Shown here piece by piece: positions 1-6,271 of a DNA stretch of 6,603 bases. Each line of letters starts with the position of its first letter. The first letter of the stretch is position 1. Under the pieces are notes generated by a model. The model did no database searches. It was not told where the DNA came from and saw nothing but the letters and a program-made list of their open reading frames with translations. Source of the stretch: Candidatus Fermentibacterota bacterium (GTDB taxonomy: Bacteria; JAFGKV01); assembly GCA_030620115.1 (NCBI GenBank), contig JAUXFG010000190.1, positions 1-6,603 of the forward strand, written 5' to 3'. The position numbers and the translations under genes were made by a program.

Positions 1-102
1 AATGCAAACTACCGTTTCGATGAATGGGATCTTGGCCAGGTTCAGGAGAATATCGATACTGATACCATGACCTTAGGAGCCGCAGTACGGATGAGGCTGT
101 AA
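1..102 (+). CDS. C-terminal end of a gene that begins upstream; possible outer-membrane beta-barrel protein
   Basis: Frame 1 is open from the first base to a TAA at 100-102 and gives 33 residues, beginning NANYRFDEWDL and ending TLGAAVRMRL. The last twelve residues alternate strictly: every second one is hydrophobic (M, L, A, V, M, L) and those between are Thr, Gly, Ala or Arg. That is the pattern of a closing transmembrane beta-strand. The preceding aromatic and Asp-rich stretch would suit an extracellular loop, as in porins or MtrB/PioB-type decaheme-associated barrels. The final residue is Leu rather than the usual Phe, which weakens the idea. The stop lies only 19 bases before the metallophosphoesterase start, so the two may be co-transcribed. 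The reading as a coding tail is fairly safe; the barrel family is inference. Confidence 0.6.
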   Translation, partial: NANYRFDEWDLGQVQENIDTDTMTLGAAVRMRL

Positions 103-121
103 CTGCAAGCGCAGATCCACT

Positions 122-1168
122 ATGTCGCAGGATAGTGTGCTCACTTGGCGGAAGCTTTCACAGCTATGGCGCGATGAAAGAGTCCCGCGGCTTGACCTGG
201 AAGGGAAGAAGTATGCCATCGTAAGCGATCTTCATATGGGGGATGGGCGATCGGCCGACGACTTCCGCGAGAATGAAGGAAGCCTCGAAGAAGCGCTGGA
301 GTACTATGAGAGAGAAGGCTTCGAGCTGGTGCTCCTGGGAGACATCGAAGAGCTCTGGCAGTTCGATCTGGAAAAAATCGTCCGCCGGTATAGGGACACA
401 GTGTATGCGCGCATCAAGGCGTTCGGAGATGAGCGGGTGCACCGTGTATTCGGAAATCATGATATCGAGTGGGCATGCCCCCCTGACCCGGCCAAGAACG
501 ATCCAGTGATTTCCACGTGTGCCCATGAGGCACTGATACTGAACGATTGTCTGGGGGAGCCTCGTATTCTCCTTGTTCACGGCCATCAGGGAAGCACTGA
601 ATCAGACAAGCATAGTTGGCTGAGCAGATTCTTCGTCCGCCTATTCAAGGGGCTCGAGCCCATGGCCAAGTTTGCGGGGCTCTATGGCCATCCATCGGCC
701 ACGAAATCGCAGGTCACCAAGGGCTATGAACGAGTCCTCTATGCGTGGGCGAAAGAGTCCAAGGTGATACTGATCTGTGGCCACTCCCACCGGGCCATAT
801 TCGCCTCAAGATCATGGACCGATCGCCTGGCCGAGGAGATTGCCGAGCTCCAGGCCGAGATCTTGGCGAATCGTACGCATAAGGACCTGGTGAAGCGGCT
901 CATCCGGGAGATCGAGAAGCTCGACAGGGAATTGCGTGAGGAACGGCTCAAAGGCAGAGAAATCGACCCCACCGATCCGGACCACGAGCCCCTCCCGTGT
1001 TATTTCAACAGCGGGTGCGCGCTCTATACCGACGGCTTGACAGCAATAGAAATCGACAGTGGTGAAATCAGGCTAGTGAAGTGGCACCGCGAGCCCACAC
1101 GCTCACCGCGGCGCGAGATCTATCAGCACGGCAATCTCGAATCCTATATCACCCAGACCATTCGCTGA
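122..1168 (+). CDS. Calcineurin-like metallophosphoesterase with a C-terminal-side coiled coil
   Basis: This 348-residue protein carries the full dinuclear-metal signature of the calcineurin-like phosphoesterase fold: SDLH (D36, H38), GDIEE (D74, E77), GNHD (111-114), VHGH (152-155) and CGHSH (219-223). It should therefore hydrolyse a phosphomonoester, phosphodiester or pyrophosphate using two metal ions. There is no signal peptide or membrane segment, so it is probably cytoplasmic or peripheral. Residues about 232-280 are a charged Glu/Lys/Leu-rich helix, probably a coiled coil, set between the GHxH motif and a final beta section (NSGCAL at 296-301). The opening SDLHMGD and the GDIEELW motif resemble LpxH-like (UDP-2,3-diacylglucosamine hydrolase) relatives, but the length and helical insert do not fit LpxH, so the substrate is unknown. 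The ATG at 122 has no clear Shine-Dalgarno; a GTG at 137 with AGGA at 129-132 is an alternative start. The family call is firm and the role is open. Confidence 0.93.
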   Translation: MSQDSVLTWRKLSQLWRDERVPRLDLEGKKYAIVSDLHMGDGRSADDFRENEGSLEEALEYYEREGFELVLLGDIEELWQFDLEKIVRRYRDTVYARIKAFGDERVHRVFGNHDIEWACPPDPAKNDPVISTCAHEALILNDCLGEPRILLVHGHQGSTESDKHSWLSRFFVRLFKGLEPMAKFAGLYGHPSATKSQVTKGYERVLYAWAKESKVILICGHSHRAIFASRSWTDRLAEEIAELQAEILANRTHKDLVKRLIREIEKLDRELREERLKGREIDPTDPDHEPLPCYFNSGCALYTDGLTAIEIDSGEIRLVKWHREPTRSPRREIYQHGNLESYITQTIR

Positions 1169-1214
1169 CCCCTGATCTGAAACCTATCCCAAACTTCCCC
1201 CTCCTCGTCCCAAG

Positions 1215-1335
1215 AACCTCATCGGGAGCCTCGTCGATTTCCCCATCTCTCTCTTCCCTCCGGCAGCTCCCCAATCCCCTCTCTCTCAACCCTCATCGGG
1301 AGCCTTATCGGTTTTTCCCTCATCTCTATTCTTCA
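1215..1335 (+). repeat. Two diverged copies of a CTCATCGGGAGCCT module, 74 bp apart
   Basis: The core CCTCATCGGGAGCCT occurs at 1217-1231 and again at 1291-1305. Each is followed by a similar stretch (TCGTCGATTTCCCC in the first, TATCGGTTTTTCCC in the second) and then CATCTCT. About 46 bases align in each copy. A third copy of the core (CCTCATCGGGAG) lies near 6268-6279, where it is interrupted by a hairpin. The copies are seen directly; their origin is unknown. Confidence 0.7.
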
Positions 1336-1336
1336 C

Positions 1337-1385
1337 TTGGCAGTTGATAATTAGCCGTTATCCATTATTCATTGGCCATTGCATC
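1337..1385 (+). repeat. Seven-base periodic tract with TT at every seventh position
   Basis: Seven consecutive 7-mers each begin with TT, at 1337, 1344, 1351, 1358, 1365, 1372 and 1379; examples are TTGGCAG, TTGATAA and TTATCCA. The units are degenerate but the register holds for 49 bases. The tract is more A/T-rich than its surroundings. No gene or known regulatory site explains it. It resembles, by general memory only, the degenerate TTATCCATTATTCATT-like strings found between genes in some environmental genomes. Confidence 0.55.
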
Positions 1386-1465
1386 CCTCCTCCACCCAGA
1401 TTCTTCGGTCGATTTGCTCTCTCAGAATCACACATAGTGTACCACATCCTTCTGCCTCAAACCCC

Positions 1466-1540
1466 TGTCATTCTGAGCGGGAGCGAAGAATCTCTCCTAC
1501 ATCCTTCTCCGTCATCTGCACGCTGCACGCTCTCTCCCTC
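1466..1540 (+). repeat. Dispersed intergenic module, copy 1
   Basis: This stretch starts TGTCATTCTGAGCG, runs through GAGCGAAGAATCTCTCCT and CATCCTTC, and ends in ATCTGCACGCTGCACGCT plus a C/T tail. Its counterpart lies at 6416-6517 in the same orientation, with a six-base insertion (ACACAA) and a few substitutions. The two TGCACGC heptads at 1517-1530 match the heptads that follow the module in copy 2. A string of the type CATTCTGAGCG...GCGAAGAATC is, from memory, a recurrent intergenic repeat in genomes of several uncultured phyla. Confidence 0.75.
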
Positions 1541-1541
1541 A

Positions 1542-1576
1542 ATTAAGAATTCAACATTCACCACTGAGAATTGCCG
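1542..1576 (+). repeat. Short ATT heptad tract with an inverted copy elsewhere
   Basis: Five consecutive 7-mers keep one register here: ATTAAGA at 1542, ATTCAAC at 1549, ATTCACC at 1556, ACTGAGA at 1563 and ATTGCCG at 1570. The 12-mer ATTCAACATTCA (1549-1560) is the exact reverse complement of 6361-6372 inside another heptad tract. The tract is short and degenerate, so chance cannot be excluded. Confidence 0.4.
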
Positions 1577-1587
1577 CCTGAGGCGGC
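1573..1587 (-). terminator. GC-rich hairpin just past the synthetase stop; possible terminator or REP-like element
   Basis: GCCGCC (1573-1578) and GGCGGC (1582-1587) form a perfect six-base-pair stem around a TGA loop, ten bases beyond the stop codon on the minus strand. The position suits transcript termination or 3'-end protection of the transketolase-synthetase mRNA. The sequence following on the minus strand (AATTCTCAG) has no run of T, so it is not a classical intrinsic terminator. It may instead be one of the short GC hairpins of this genome; compare 6280-6296. Confidence 0.35.
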
Positions 1588-1597
1588 CACATCCTTC

Positions 1598-3850
1598 CTA
1601 TCGATTTCGTCTTTTTACCTCCACAAAGGCGGAAAGCGTATTCATAGCTCTATCGATGTGGCGGAAGCATGGGGCGCCTGCCTCCAGAAGCATTCGCACC
1701 ATGGGGTCATAGAGCGCGCCCGAATCTACGCAGAATACTATGGGTTTGGCGGATTTCCTGTAGATCTTCAGCAGCTTTGAAGGGAGACTGTTGGGAGACG
1801 TGATGTCCTCACGGTGTTGGTCGCTTGCCGGCAGATTGTTGAGTGCCGGAGTCGGCGGTACGGGGCTTACTACCAGGCAGTCGACGCCGGGATCCGCCTC
1901 CATCAGTCCGACGCAGCGGGCAAAGCCCTCTGTATTGGTGACCGGAGTGGCATCCAATGGATTGTGTGCATCGATGACATCCTCGGGCAATATTTTCGTC
2001 AGCTCTTCGAGAGTTGATTGCGTCAGATCGGCCAAGGTGAGCGATCCAAGTCGGTCCGCGGAGGCCGTTGCCTCGAACCCGGCATTGGTGGCCACCGCAA
2101 CTCGATCTCCCACGATCCTTCGAGACCAGAGCAAACAGAACGTCAGGGTCAGGTCCTGGAACTCGTCGAAGGTCTCACATACCACCACGCCGGCCTGTTC
2201 CGCCAGAGCCTTGGCGGTATCGTAATCTCCCACCATGCTTGCCGTATGGGAACTCGCTGCCTTGGCTCCTTCCGGGCTTCTGCCCGCCTTGTATAGCAAT
2301 ACGGCTCTCCCGCTTTCTACAATCTCAGTCGACGCCGTAAGGAATTGCAGGCCATCGTCCGGCTGAAAGCCTTCCACATAGACTGAGAAAACCTCCAGAC
2401 CGTCTTCGTCCTTGAGGTAGGCGAGATAATCTCCTATCGTGAGATCGACCTGGTTGCCGACGCTGATGGAATAGCGGGGGCTGATGATCTTGTCCATGTT
2501 GCTGGCCTGCGTCACAAGGTAGGCCCCGCTCTGGCTGATGGATGCCAGGTTGTCGCCTTTGCCCGGGTTGAACGGAAGCTTGTATTTCGGCAGGAAAAAG
2601 GTATTGTATCCTCCGGGGTTCGACACGATACCCAGGCAGTTTCCTCCGTTGAGAATCACGCCACCGTCCGGCCTTGCGTGGGATTCTGCCATAGCTTCCC
2701 TGAGCCGCGCCTCACGCTCTTTGCCGCCTTCGGTTTCTGCAAAACCGCCAGGTATCAAGGTGATGCTCGAGGTGGCTTTCTTCTCGACCAGTTCGAGGAC
2801 GACAGTGTCCGCCCCTCGTGCCGCGGGGATGGCGACCACCGTCATATCCACCCGTGCGGGCAGATCTTCGATGCAAGCAACGCATTTCACCCCATCTATC
2901 TCAGAGGCCTTGGGATGGAGGCAGAAGATCCGGTTTTTTGCGATGCCGCCTCCTGCCACAAGGTTGCGAAGAATGATGCGACCAGAGTTCATCGCCTTGG
3001 CGCTTGCCCCAATGACCAGAGCACTGGAGGGGCGGAGCAGCCGCGCGATGGTGGGTAGTGGCCGCTCCGGTTTGGCGGCGGGAGCCTGTTCGACTCTGGC
3101 CAATGCGTCCAATACCACCAATCGCCCTTCGGAGTCCACCACCACGGGGTTCATCTCCAGCTCCGCGAGGCGGGCGGTTCCTTCCGGCGCACGATAGGAC
3201 TCCACTGCAAGCGCGCCAAGACGGGAGATCAGTCCTTCTACATGAGCCATTTTCACTGGAGAGAATGATTGACCGCGCATTTTGCCTGCCAGAGGTCGCT
3301 CCAGGGCGGATCCCTTGATGAGGTGGGTCGATGACGGGTGATATGCAGAGCATGAACGGAGACGTGAGTTTGGTTTCAGGTGGGCGTGGAAAAATTCGGT
3401 ATGAATGCCACCGATCCCAAGGTTTACCACCGGACCGAATGCGGCGTCGAGGCGGAAGCCTGCCAAAAGCTCCAAGCCAAAAGAGCCTTCGAAGTCTATG
3501 AGTTCGGCAGCCATGATTCCTTCCACTGCGTCGGGGCCATGAAGTGCACCCACCGTGGCGATCATAGATCTGACAGCGGCGGACACCTCTTCCGCTGTTC
3601 TTTCCACGATCCTGATGCCGCCCACTTCGGTCTTATGAGTGATGATGCGGCTGGCGAGCTTCAGGATCACCCGGTCACCGGAAAGTGCGGCGAGAGAGTT
3701 TTCGCTTACTGAACTCGAGGAGGTGAAAAGCACTGTTCGAGGGACCGTAAATCCTTCTACTTCAAGAAGGTCGTATGCCTCCCCCTCTAAAAGGACTTCT
3801 CTCCCTTCGTCTATGCAGTGTCTCAGAAGTTCCTGGCTCTTTTTCCGCAT
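1598..3850 (-). CDS. ADP-forming acetyl/acyl-CoA synthetase, fused with beta (ATP-grasp) half before alpha half
   Basis: This 750-residue enzyme of the NDP-forming acyl-CoA synthetase superfamily should interconvert acetyl-CoA (or another acyl-CoA) + ADP + Pi with the acid + ATP + CoA in the cytoplasm. Residues 1-255 are the ATP-grasp part: VILK (K64), the THKTEVGGI loop with H72, GIGGIH (145-150) and LEMNPVVV (231-238). After a linker rich in Pro and Ala comes the alpha part: CoA-binding Rossmann SALVIGAS (276-283), GGNCLGI (402-408), SISQSGAYL (437-445), SVGNQVDL (463-470), the phosphohistidine motif SSHTAS (H535) and NPLDATP (630-636). Both histidines that relay the phosphoryl group are present. 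The usual fusion order is alpha then beta; here it is reversed. Substrate range cannot be read from sequence. The ATG directly follows the transketolase stop, with AAGGAGG eight bases upstream, so the start is secure. Confidence 0.95.
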   Translation of the reverse strand: MRKKSQELLRHCIDEGREVLLEGEAYDLLEVEGFTVPRTVLFTSSSSVSENSLAALSGDRVILKLASRIITHKTEVGGIRIVERTAEEVSAAVRSMIATVGALHGPDAVEGIMAAELIDFEGSFGLELLAGFRLDAAFGPVVNLGIGGIHTEFFHAHLKPNSRLRSCSAYHPSSTHLIKGSALERPLAGKMRGQSFSPVKMAHVEGLISRLGALAVESYRAPEGTARLAELEMNPVVVDSEGRLVVLDALARVEQAPAAKPERPLPTIARLLRPSSALVIGASAKAMNSGRIILRNLVAGGGIAKNRIFCLHPKASEIDGVKCVACIEDLPARVDMTVVAIPAARGADTVVLELVEKKATSSITLIPGGFAETEGGKEREARLREAMAESHARPDGGVILNGGNCLGIVSNPGGYNTFFLPKYKLPFNPGKGDNLASISQSGAYLVTQASNMDKIISPRYSISVGNQVDLTIGDYLAYLKDEDGLEVFSVYVEGFQPDDGLQFLTASTEIVESGRAVLLYKAGRSPEGAKAASSHTASMVGDYDTAKALAEQAGVVVCETFDEFQDLTLTFCLLWSRRIVGDRVAVATNAGFEATASADRLGSLTLADLTQSTLEELTKILPEDVIDAHNPLDATPVTNTEGFARCVGLMEADPGVDCLVVSPVPPTPALNNLPASDQHREDITSPNSLPSKLLKIYRKSAKPIVFCVDSGALYDPMVRMLLEAGAPCFRHIDRAMNTLSAFVEVKRRNR

Positions 3851-5875
3851 TCAACTATCCTCCTTGCATGCGCTCCTCTTCTGGTACCAGGTTCGTATTC
3901 TCGAGGCAATCTTCTGTGGTGTGAAACCGAAGTGCTCGCTAAGGACTTCGGCGGGGGCCGATGCGCCAAACTCCTCCATCCCCACCAAAAGCCCCTGTCT
4001 GCCGATTATGCGCGTCCACCCCAAACCAACCGCAGCTTCCATGGCTACTACAGGGAGATCGCCGGGGATCACCGACCTTCTGTACTGGGTTGGTTGTTGC
4101 AGGAAGAGCTCGATGCACGGCATGGATACAACTCTTGCGATCAGATCCTCATTGGCGAGCAGCTCGGATACACGCAAGGCCAGGGCCACCTCCGAGCCGG
4201 TGGCCACGAGAACCAGGTGGGGCGTAGGAACATCTACTATGACGTACGCGCCGCGCGGGACCGGCGGAATCGAATCAGTCGCATGGGGCAGCGTATCAAC
4301 CTTCTGTCTCGTGAGGGCGAGTACTACCGGGCCATCCTTCTTTTGCAAGGCCCACGCCCATGCGGCCGCCACTTCAGGTCCGTCGGCGGGCCTGATCACG
4401 GTGAGCCCCGGGATGGCTCTCAGCGCCGCGAGATGTTCGATGGGCTGGTGGGTCGGGCCGTCTTCTCCCACGTAGATACTGTCATGGGTGAAGATATAGA
4501 TAACAGGCAGTTTCATGAGCGTCGCGAGGCGGATGCTTGGGCGCATATAGTCGGAGAAAACGAGGAATGTCGCCACATAGGGCTTGAAGGCGCCCATGGC
4601 GGCAAGACCGTTGGCCACGGCTGCCATGCAATGCTCTCTGATGCCGAAATGGATGTTTCTCCCCCCAAAGGACCCACGTTCAATGAACGATGCCCCATGG
4701 ATCTCTGCCTTATTTGATGAGGTCAAGTCAGCGGATCCGCCTATCAGCCATGGTGCATGCGTGGCGGCAGCATTGAGGGCTAGTCCTGAATGGACCCTCG
4801 TGGCCTTCTGATCCCGTCCTACCGCCTCCATCAGGATCTCCTCGAGATTATGCGGCAGAGGCTGATCGAACAGAGACTCTAAGAGCGCAGCTTCTTCCGG
4901 CTCGGTTTGCTTCCATTGAGCCATGTTCTTCTGCCACTGGCCATACACAGCCTTCAGATCTCTCGCCCGCCGGCGAAACGGCTCATACGCCTCATCCGGA
5001 ACGCGAAACGGCGAATCTTCCGGCCAGTGGAGCGCTTCGAGCAAGCCCTTGACGCCCTCCGGCCCTACAGGCGATCCATGGAGCCTGTGATCGCCCTCCC
5101 GGCCCGGCACATGTTTGGCCAGAAGGGTTTTCGATACCACGAGCACGGGAGTTGCGTGCGATTCTTGAGCCTTCTCAAGCGTGGCCGCCAGCGCCTCTTT
5201 GTCGTGGCCATCGGTTTCGAATACGGTCCAGCCGAAGCTCCGGAACCTGCTGGTCACACTCTCGGTGAATGCCAGAGATGTGTTGCCGTTAATGGTAATA
5301 CGGTTCGAGTCATAGACCACGAAGAGGTTATCCAACCCAAGATGTGCGGCCATGGAACCGGCCTCGCTGCTGATGCCCTCCATCATGTCGCCATCCGAAG
5401 CCAAGACCCATACGCGCGAGGGAAGACCAGGAAATGATGGGGAGCTGAATCGGGCCGAAAGCATCTTGAGCCCAAGTGCGATTCCTACCGAGCTCGCGAG
5501 GCCTTGGCCTAAGGGGCCGGTGGTGAGTTCGACTCCGGGAGCAGTTCCTCGTTCAGGATGCCCCGGCGTGCGACTCCCAAGCTGGCGAAACCTGCTCAAG
5601 TCCTCAATCGACAGATCATAGCCGGCAAGATGGAGCAGGCTATAGAGCAAGGCCGAGGCATGGCCGGCAGAGAGCACGAACCTGTCTCTTGCCATCCAAT
5701 CGGGATCCTCGGGATTGTAGCGAAGAAATCGCGTCCAGATCACATAAGCCGCATCCGCCGCACCTAATGGCATCCCCGGATGTCCTGAATTTGCCTGTTC
5801 GATTTGCTGGACGCTCAAGACACGAAGAGCCGAAACCGCGATATCGTCCAAATGATCAAAAGCTTCTCTCGTCAT
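3851..5875 (-). CDS. tkt: Transketolase, full length
   Basis: Transketolase (EC 2.2.1.1) transfers a two-carbon ketol unit between sugar phosphates (for example xylulose-5-P to ribose-5-P or erythrose-4-P), using thiamine diphosphate and a divalent metal, in the cytoplasmic non-oxidative pentose phosphate pathway. From the ATG at 5875 the protein has 674 residues, normal for bacterial enzymes. Landmarks in order: SGHPGMPLG (30-38), TTGPLGQG (118-125), the diphosphate/metal site SDGDMMEG (160-167) with YDSNRITING (188-197), LHGSPV (265-270), GGSADLTSSN (379-388), FGIREH with the catalytic Glu414 (410-415), GEDGPTHQPIE (470-480), LVATGSEV (556-563) and FGASAP (636-641). All three domains are intact. 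A TTG at 5899 in the same frame would add eight residues, but that stretch contains the AGGAGG site, so the ATG is preferred. It is the first gene of the operon with the acyl-CoA synthetase. Phosphoketolase and DXS are excluded by the motifs. Confidence 0.97.
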   Translation of the reverse strand: MTREAFDHLDDIAVSALRVLSVQQIEQANSGHPGMPLGAADAAYVIWTRFLRYNPEDPDWMARDRFVLSAGHASALLYSLLHLAGYDLSIEDLSRFRQLGSRTPGHPERGTAPGVELTTGPLGQGLASSVGIALGLKMLSARFSSPSFPGLPSRVWVLASDGDMMEGISSEAGSMAAHLGLDNLFVVYDSNRITINGNTSLAFTESVTSRFRSFGWTVFETDGHDKEALAATLEKAQESHATPVLVVSKTLLAKHVPGREGDHRLHGSPVGPEGVKGLLEALHWPEDSPFRVPDEAYEPFRRRARDLKAVYGQWQKNMAQWKQTEPEEAALLESLFDQPLPHNLEEILMEAVGRDQKATRVHSGLALNAAATHAPWLIGGSADLTSSNKAEIHGASFIERGSFGGRNIHFGIREHCMAAVANGLAAMGAFKPYVATFLVFSDYMRPSIRLATLMKLPVIYIFTHDSIYVGEDGPTHQPIEHLAALRAIPGLTVIRPADGPEVAAAWAWALQKKDGPVVLALTRQKVDTLPHATDSIPPVPRGAYVIVDVPTPHLVLVATGSEVALALRVSELLANEDLIARVVSMPCIELFLQQPTQYRRSVIPGDLPVVAMEAAVGLGWTRIIGRQGLLVGMEEFGASAPAEVLSEHFGFTPQKIASRIRTWYQKRSACKEDS
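3859..3865 (-). promoter_or_regulatory. Ribosome binding site of the synthetase, inside the transketolase 3' end
   Basis: The minus strand reads AAGGAGG here, eight bases before the ATG at 3850. It lies within the last codons of transketolase, whose TGA (3853-3851) abuts the ATG with no gap. Ribosomes finishing transketolase stop on this site, so re-initiation or coupled translation is likely. Confidence 0.85.
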
Positions 5876-5880
5876 GCGGA

Positions 5881-5886
5881 CCTCCT
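5881..5886 (-). promoter_or_regulatory. Ribosome binding site that decides the transketolase start
   Basis: The minus strand reads AGGAGG at 5886-5881, five bases before the ATG at 5875. The upstream in-frame TTG (5899) would place this site inside the coding region and has no comparable site of its own. Confidence 0.85.
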
Positions 5887-5898
5887 CGAAGAATCGCA

Positions 5899-5927
5899 AG
5901 CCTACATGTTTCGACCCCGGAGGTCAA
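5899..5927 (-). promoter_or_regulatory. Candidate sigma70-type promoter of the transketolase operon
   Basis: On the minus strand TTGACC (5927-5922) is followed after exactly 17 bases by TAGGCT (5904-5899). The -35 element matches the TTGACA consensus at five of six bases; the -10 is weaker (three of six of TATAAT). Transcription would start near 5892, leaving a leader of roughly 17 bases with just enough room for the ribosome binding site and none for a riboswitch. The call assumes a sigma70-like consensus applies in this organism. Confidence 0.4.
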
Positions 5928-6074
5928 TCCCTTTTATGCATGTCATCCACTTTCGCCTCTCCATCTATGAATCCCCATTCCCTCTCCTTCCAATCTCCTC
6001 TCCCAATCTGTGTCATCTATGGGTTTCCCAATCGTCGGCTCATCAGCATCTCTGGAGGGACGTCCGCCAGCAAG

Positions 6075-6113
6075 CAGGTCAGTGGCGCAGGTCAGTGGCG
6101 CAGGGAAGTGGCG
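6075..6113 (+). repeat. 13-bp tandem repeat, three units
   Basis: CAGGTCAGTGGCG occurs at 6075-6087 and 6088-6100 without a mismatch. A third unit, CAGGGAAGTGGCG (6101-6113), differs at two positions, and a partial CAGGCGC follows. This purine-rich patch stands out in an otherwise C/T-rich strand. Confidence 0.9.
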
Positions 6114-6131
6114 CAGGCGCCCCTGCCTGCG
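6112..6131. repeat. Inverted repeat closing the 13-bp array
   Basis: CGCAGGC (6112-6118) and GCCTGCG (6125-6131) are perfect reverse complements around a six-base loop, giving a stable seven-base-pair GC-rich stem. The left arm overlaps the end of the 13-bp array. There is no T-run on either side, so an intrinsic terminator is unlikely. Confidence 0.7.
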
Positions 6132-6219
6132 ATCCCGAATTTCCCCCTCCCCCAAATCCCCCAATTCTTATTTATTCGCATTCCAGCAATCCAGAATTTC
6201 CCCTCCTCCCCTCCAGAAT

Positions 6220-6240
6220 TCGACGTTGGATGTTGGATGT
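6220..6240 (+). repeat. Three heptads of the T-S-N-A-Y-G-Y family
   Basis: TCGACGT (6220) is followed by two TGGATGT units (6227, 6234) in one register. They fit the consensus T-[GC]-N-A-[CT]-G-[CT] shared with the tracts at 1517, 6340 and 6474. Confidence 0.6.
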
Positions 6241-6271
6241 TCATTCCCCCATCTCTTCTCCTCCAAACCTC

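Larger units (their letters stand above)
1169..1597. other. Non-coding, repeat-rich gap between convergent genes
   Basis: These 429 bases lie between the convergent metallophosphoesterase and synthetase genes. No frame gives a convincing protein: open frames are full of Pro/Ser/Leu from C/T-rich DNA and lack Shine-Dalgarno sequences. The plus strand is pyrimidine-rich (44 of 60 bases in 1201-1260). The gap holds a duplicated CTCATCGGGAG module, two 7-bp periodic tracts, a module shared with the right-hand intergenic region, and a GC-rich hairpin just past the synthetase stop. These are listed separately. No U-tract terminator for the metallophosphoesterase is visible. Confidence 0.8.

Noticed and set aside
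1344-1712. Plus-strand open frame of 122 codons spanning the left non-coding gap into the synthetase 3' end
   Set aside because: Its first two-thirds translate the repeat modules, and the remainder is antisense to the conserved C-terminus of the synthetase.
2538-3197. Long plus-strand open frame antisense to the acyl-CoA synthetase
   Set aside because: It is a shadow of the strongly supported minus-strand gene, with no recognisable domain or ribosome binding site. The same applies to the long plus-strand frames within 3639-5437 antisense to transketolase and the synthetase.
3851-5875. Phosphoketolase or DXP synthase instead of transketolase, which would make a direct acetyl-phosphate/acetyl-CoA pathway with the neighbour
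   Set aside because: The motifs SGHPGMPLG, GEDGPTHQPIE and FGASAP, together with the 674-residue length, are those of transketolase.
5876-5927. Riboswitch (for example a thiamine diphosphate element) ahead of transketolase
   Set aside because: The leader between the likely promoter and the ATG is far too short, and no thi-box-like conserved bases are visible upstream.
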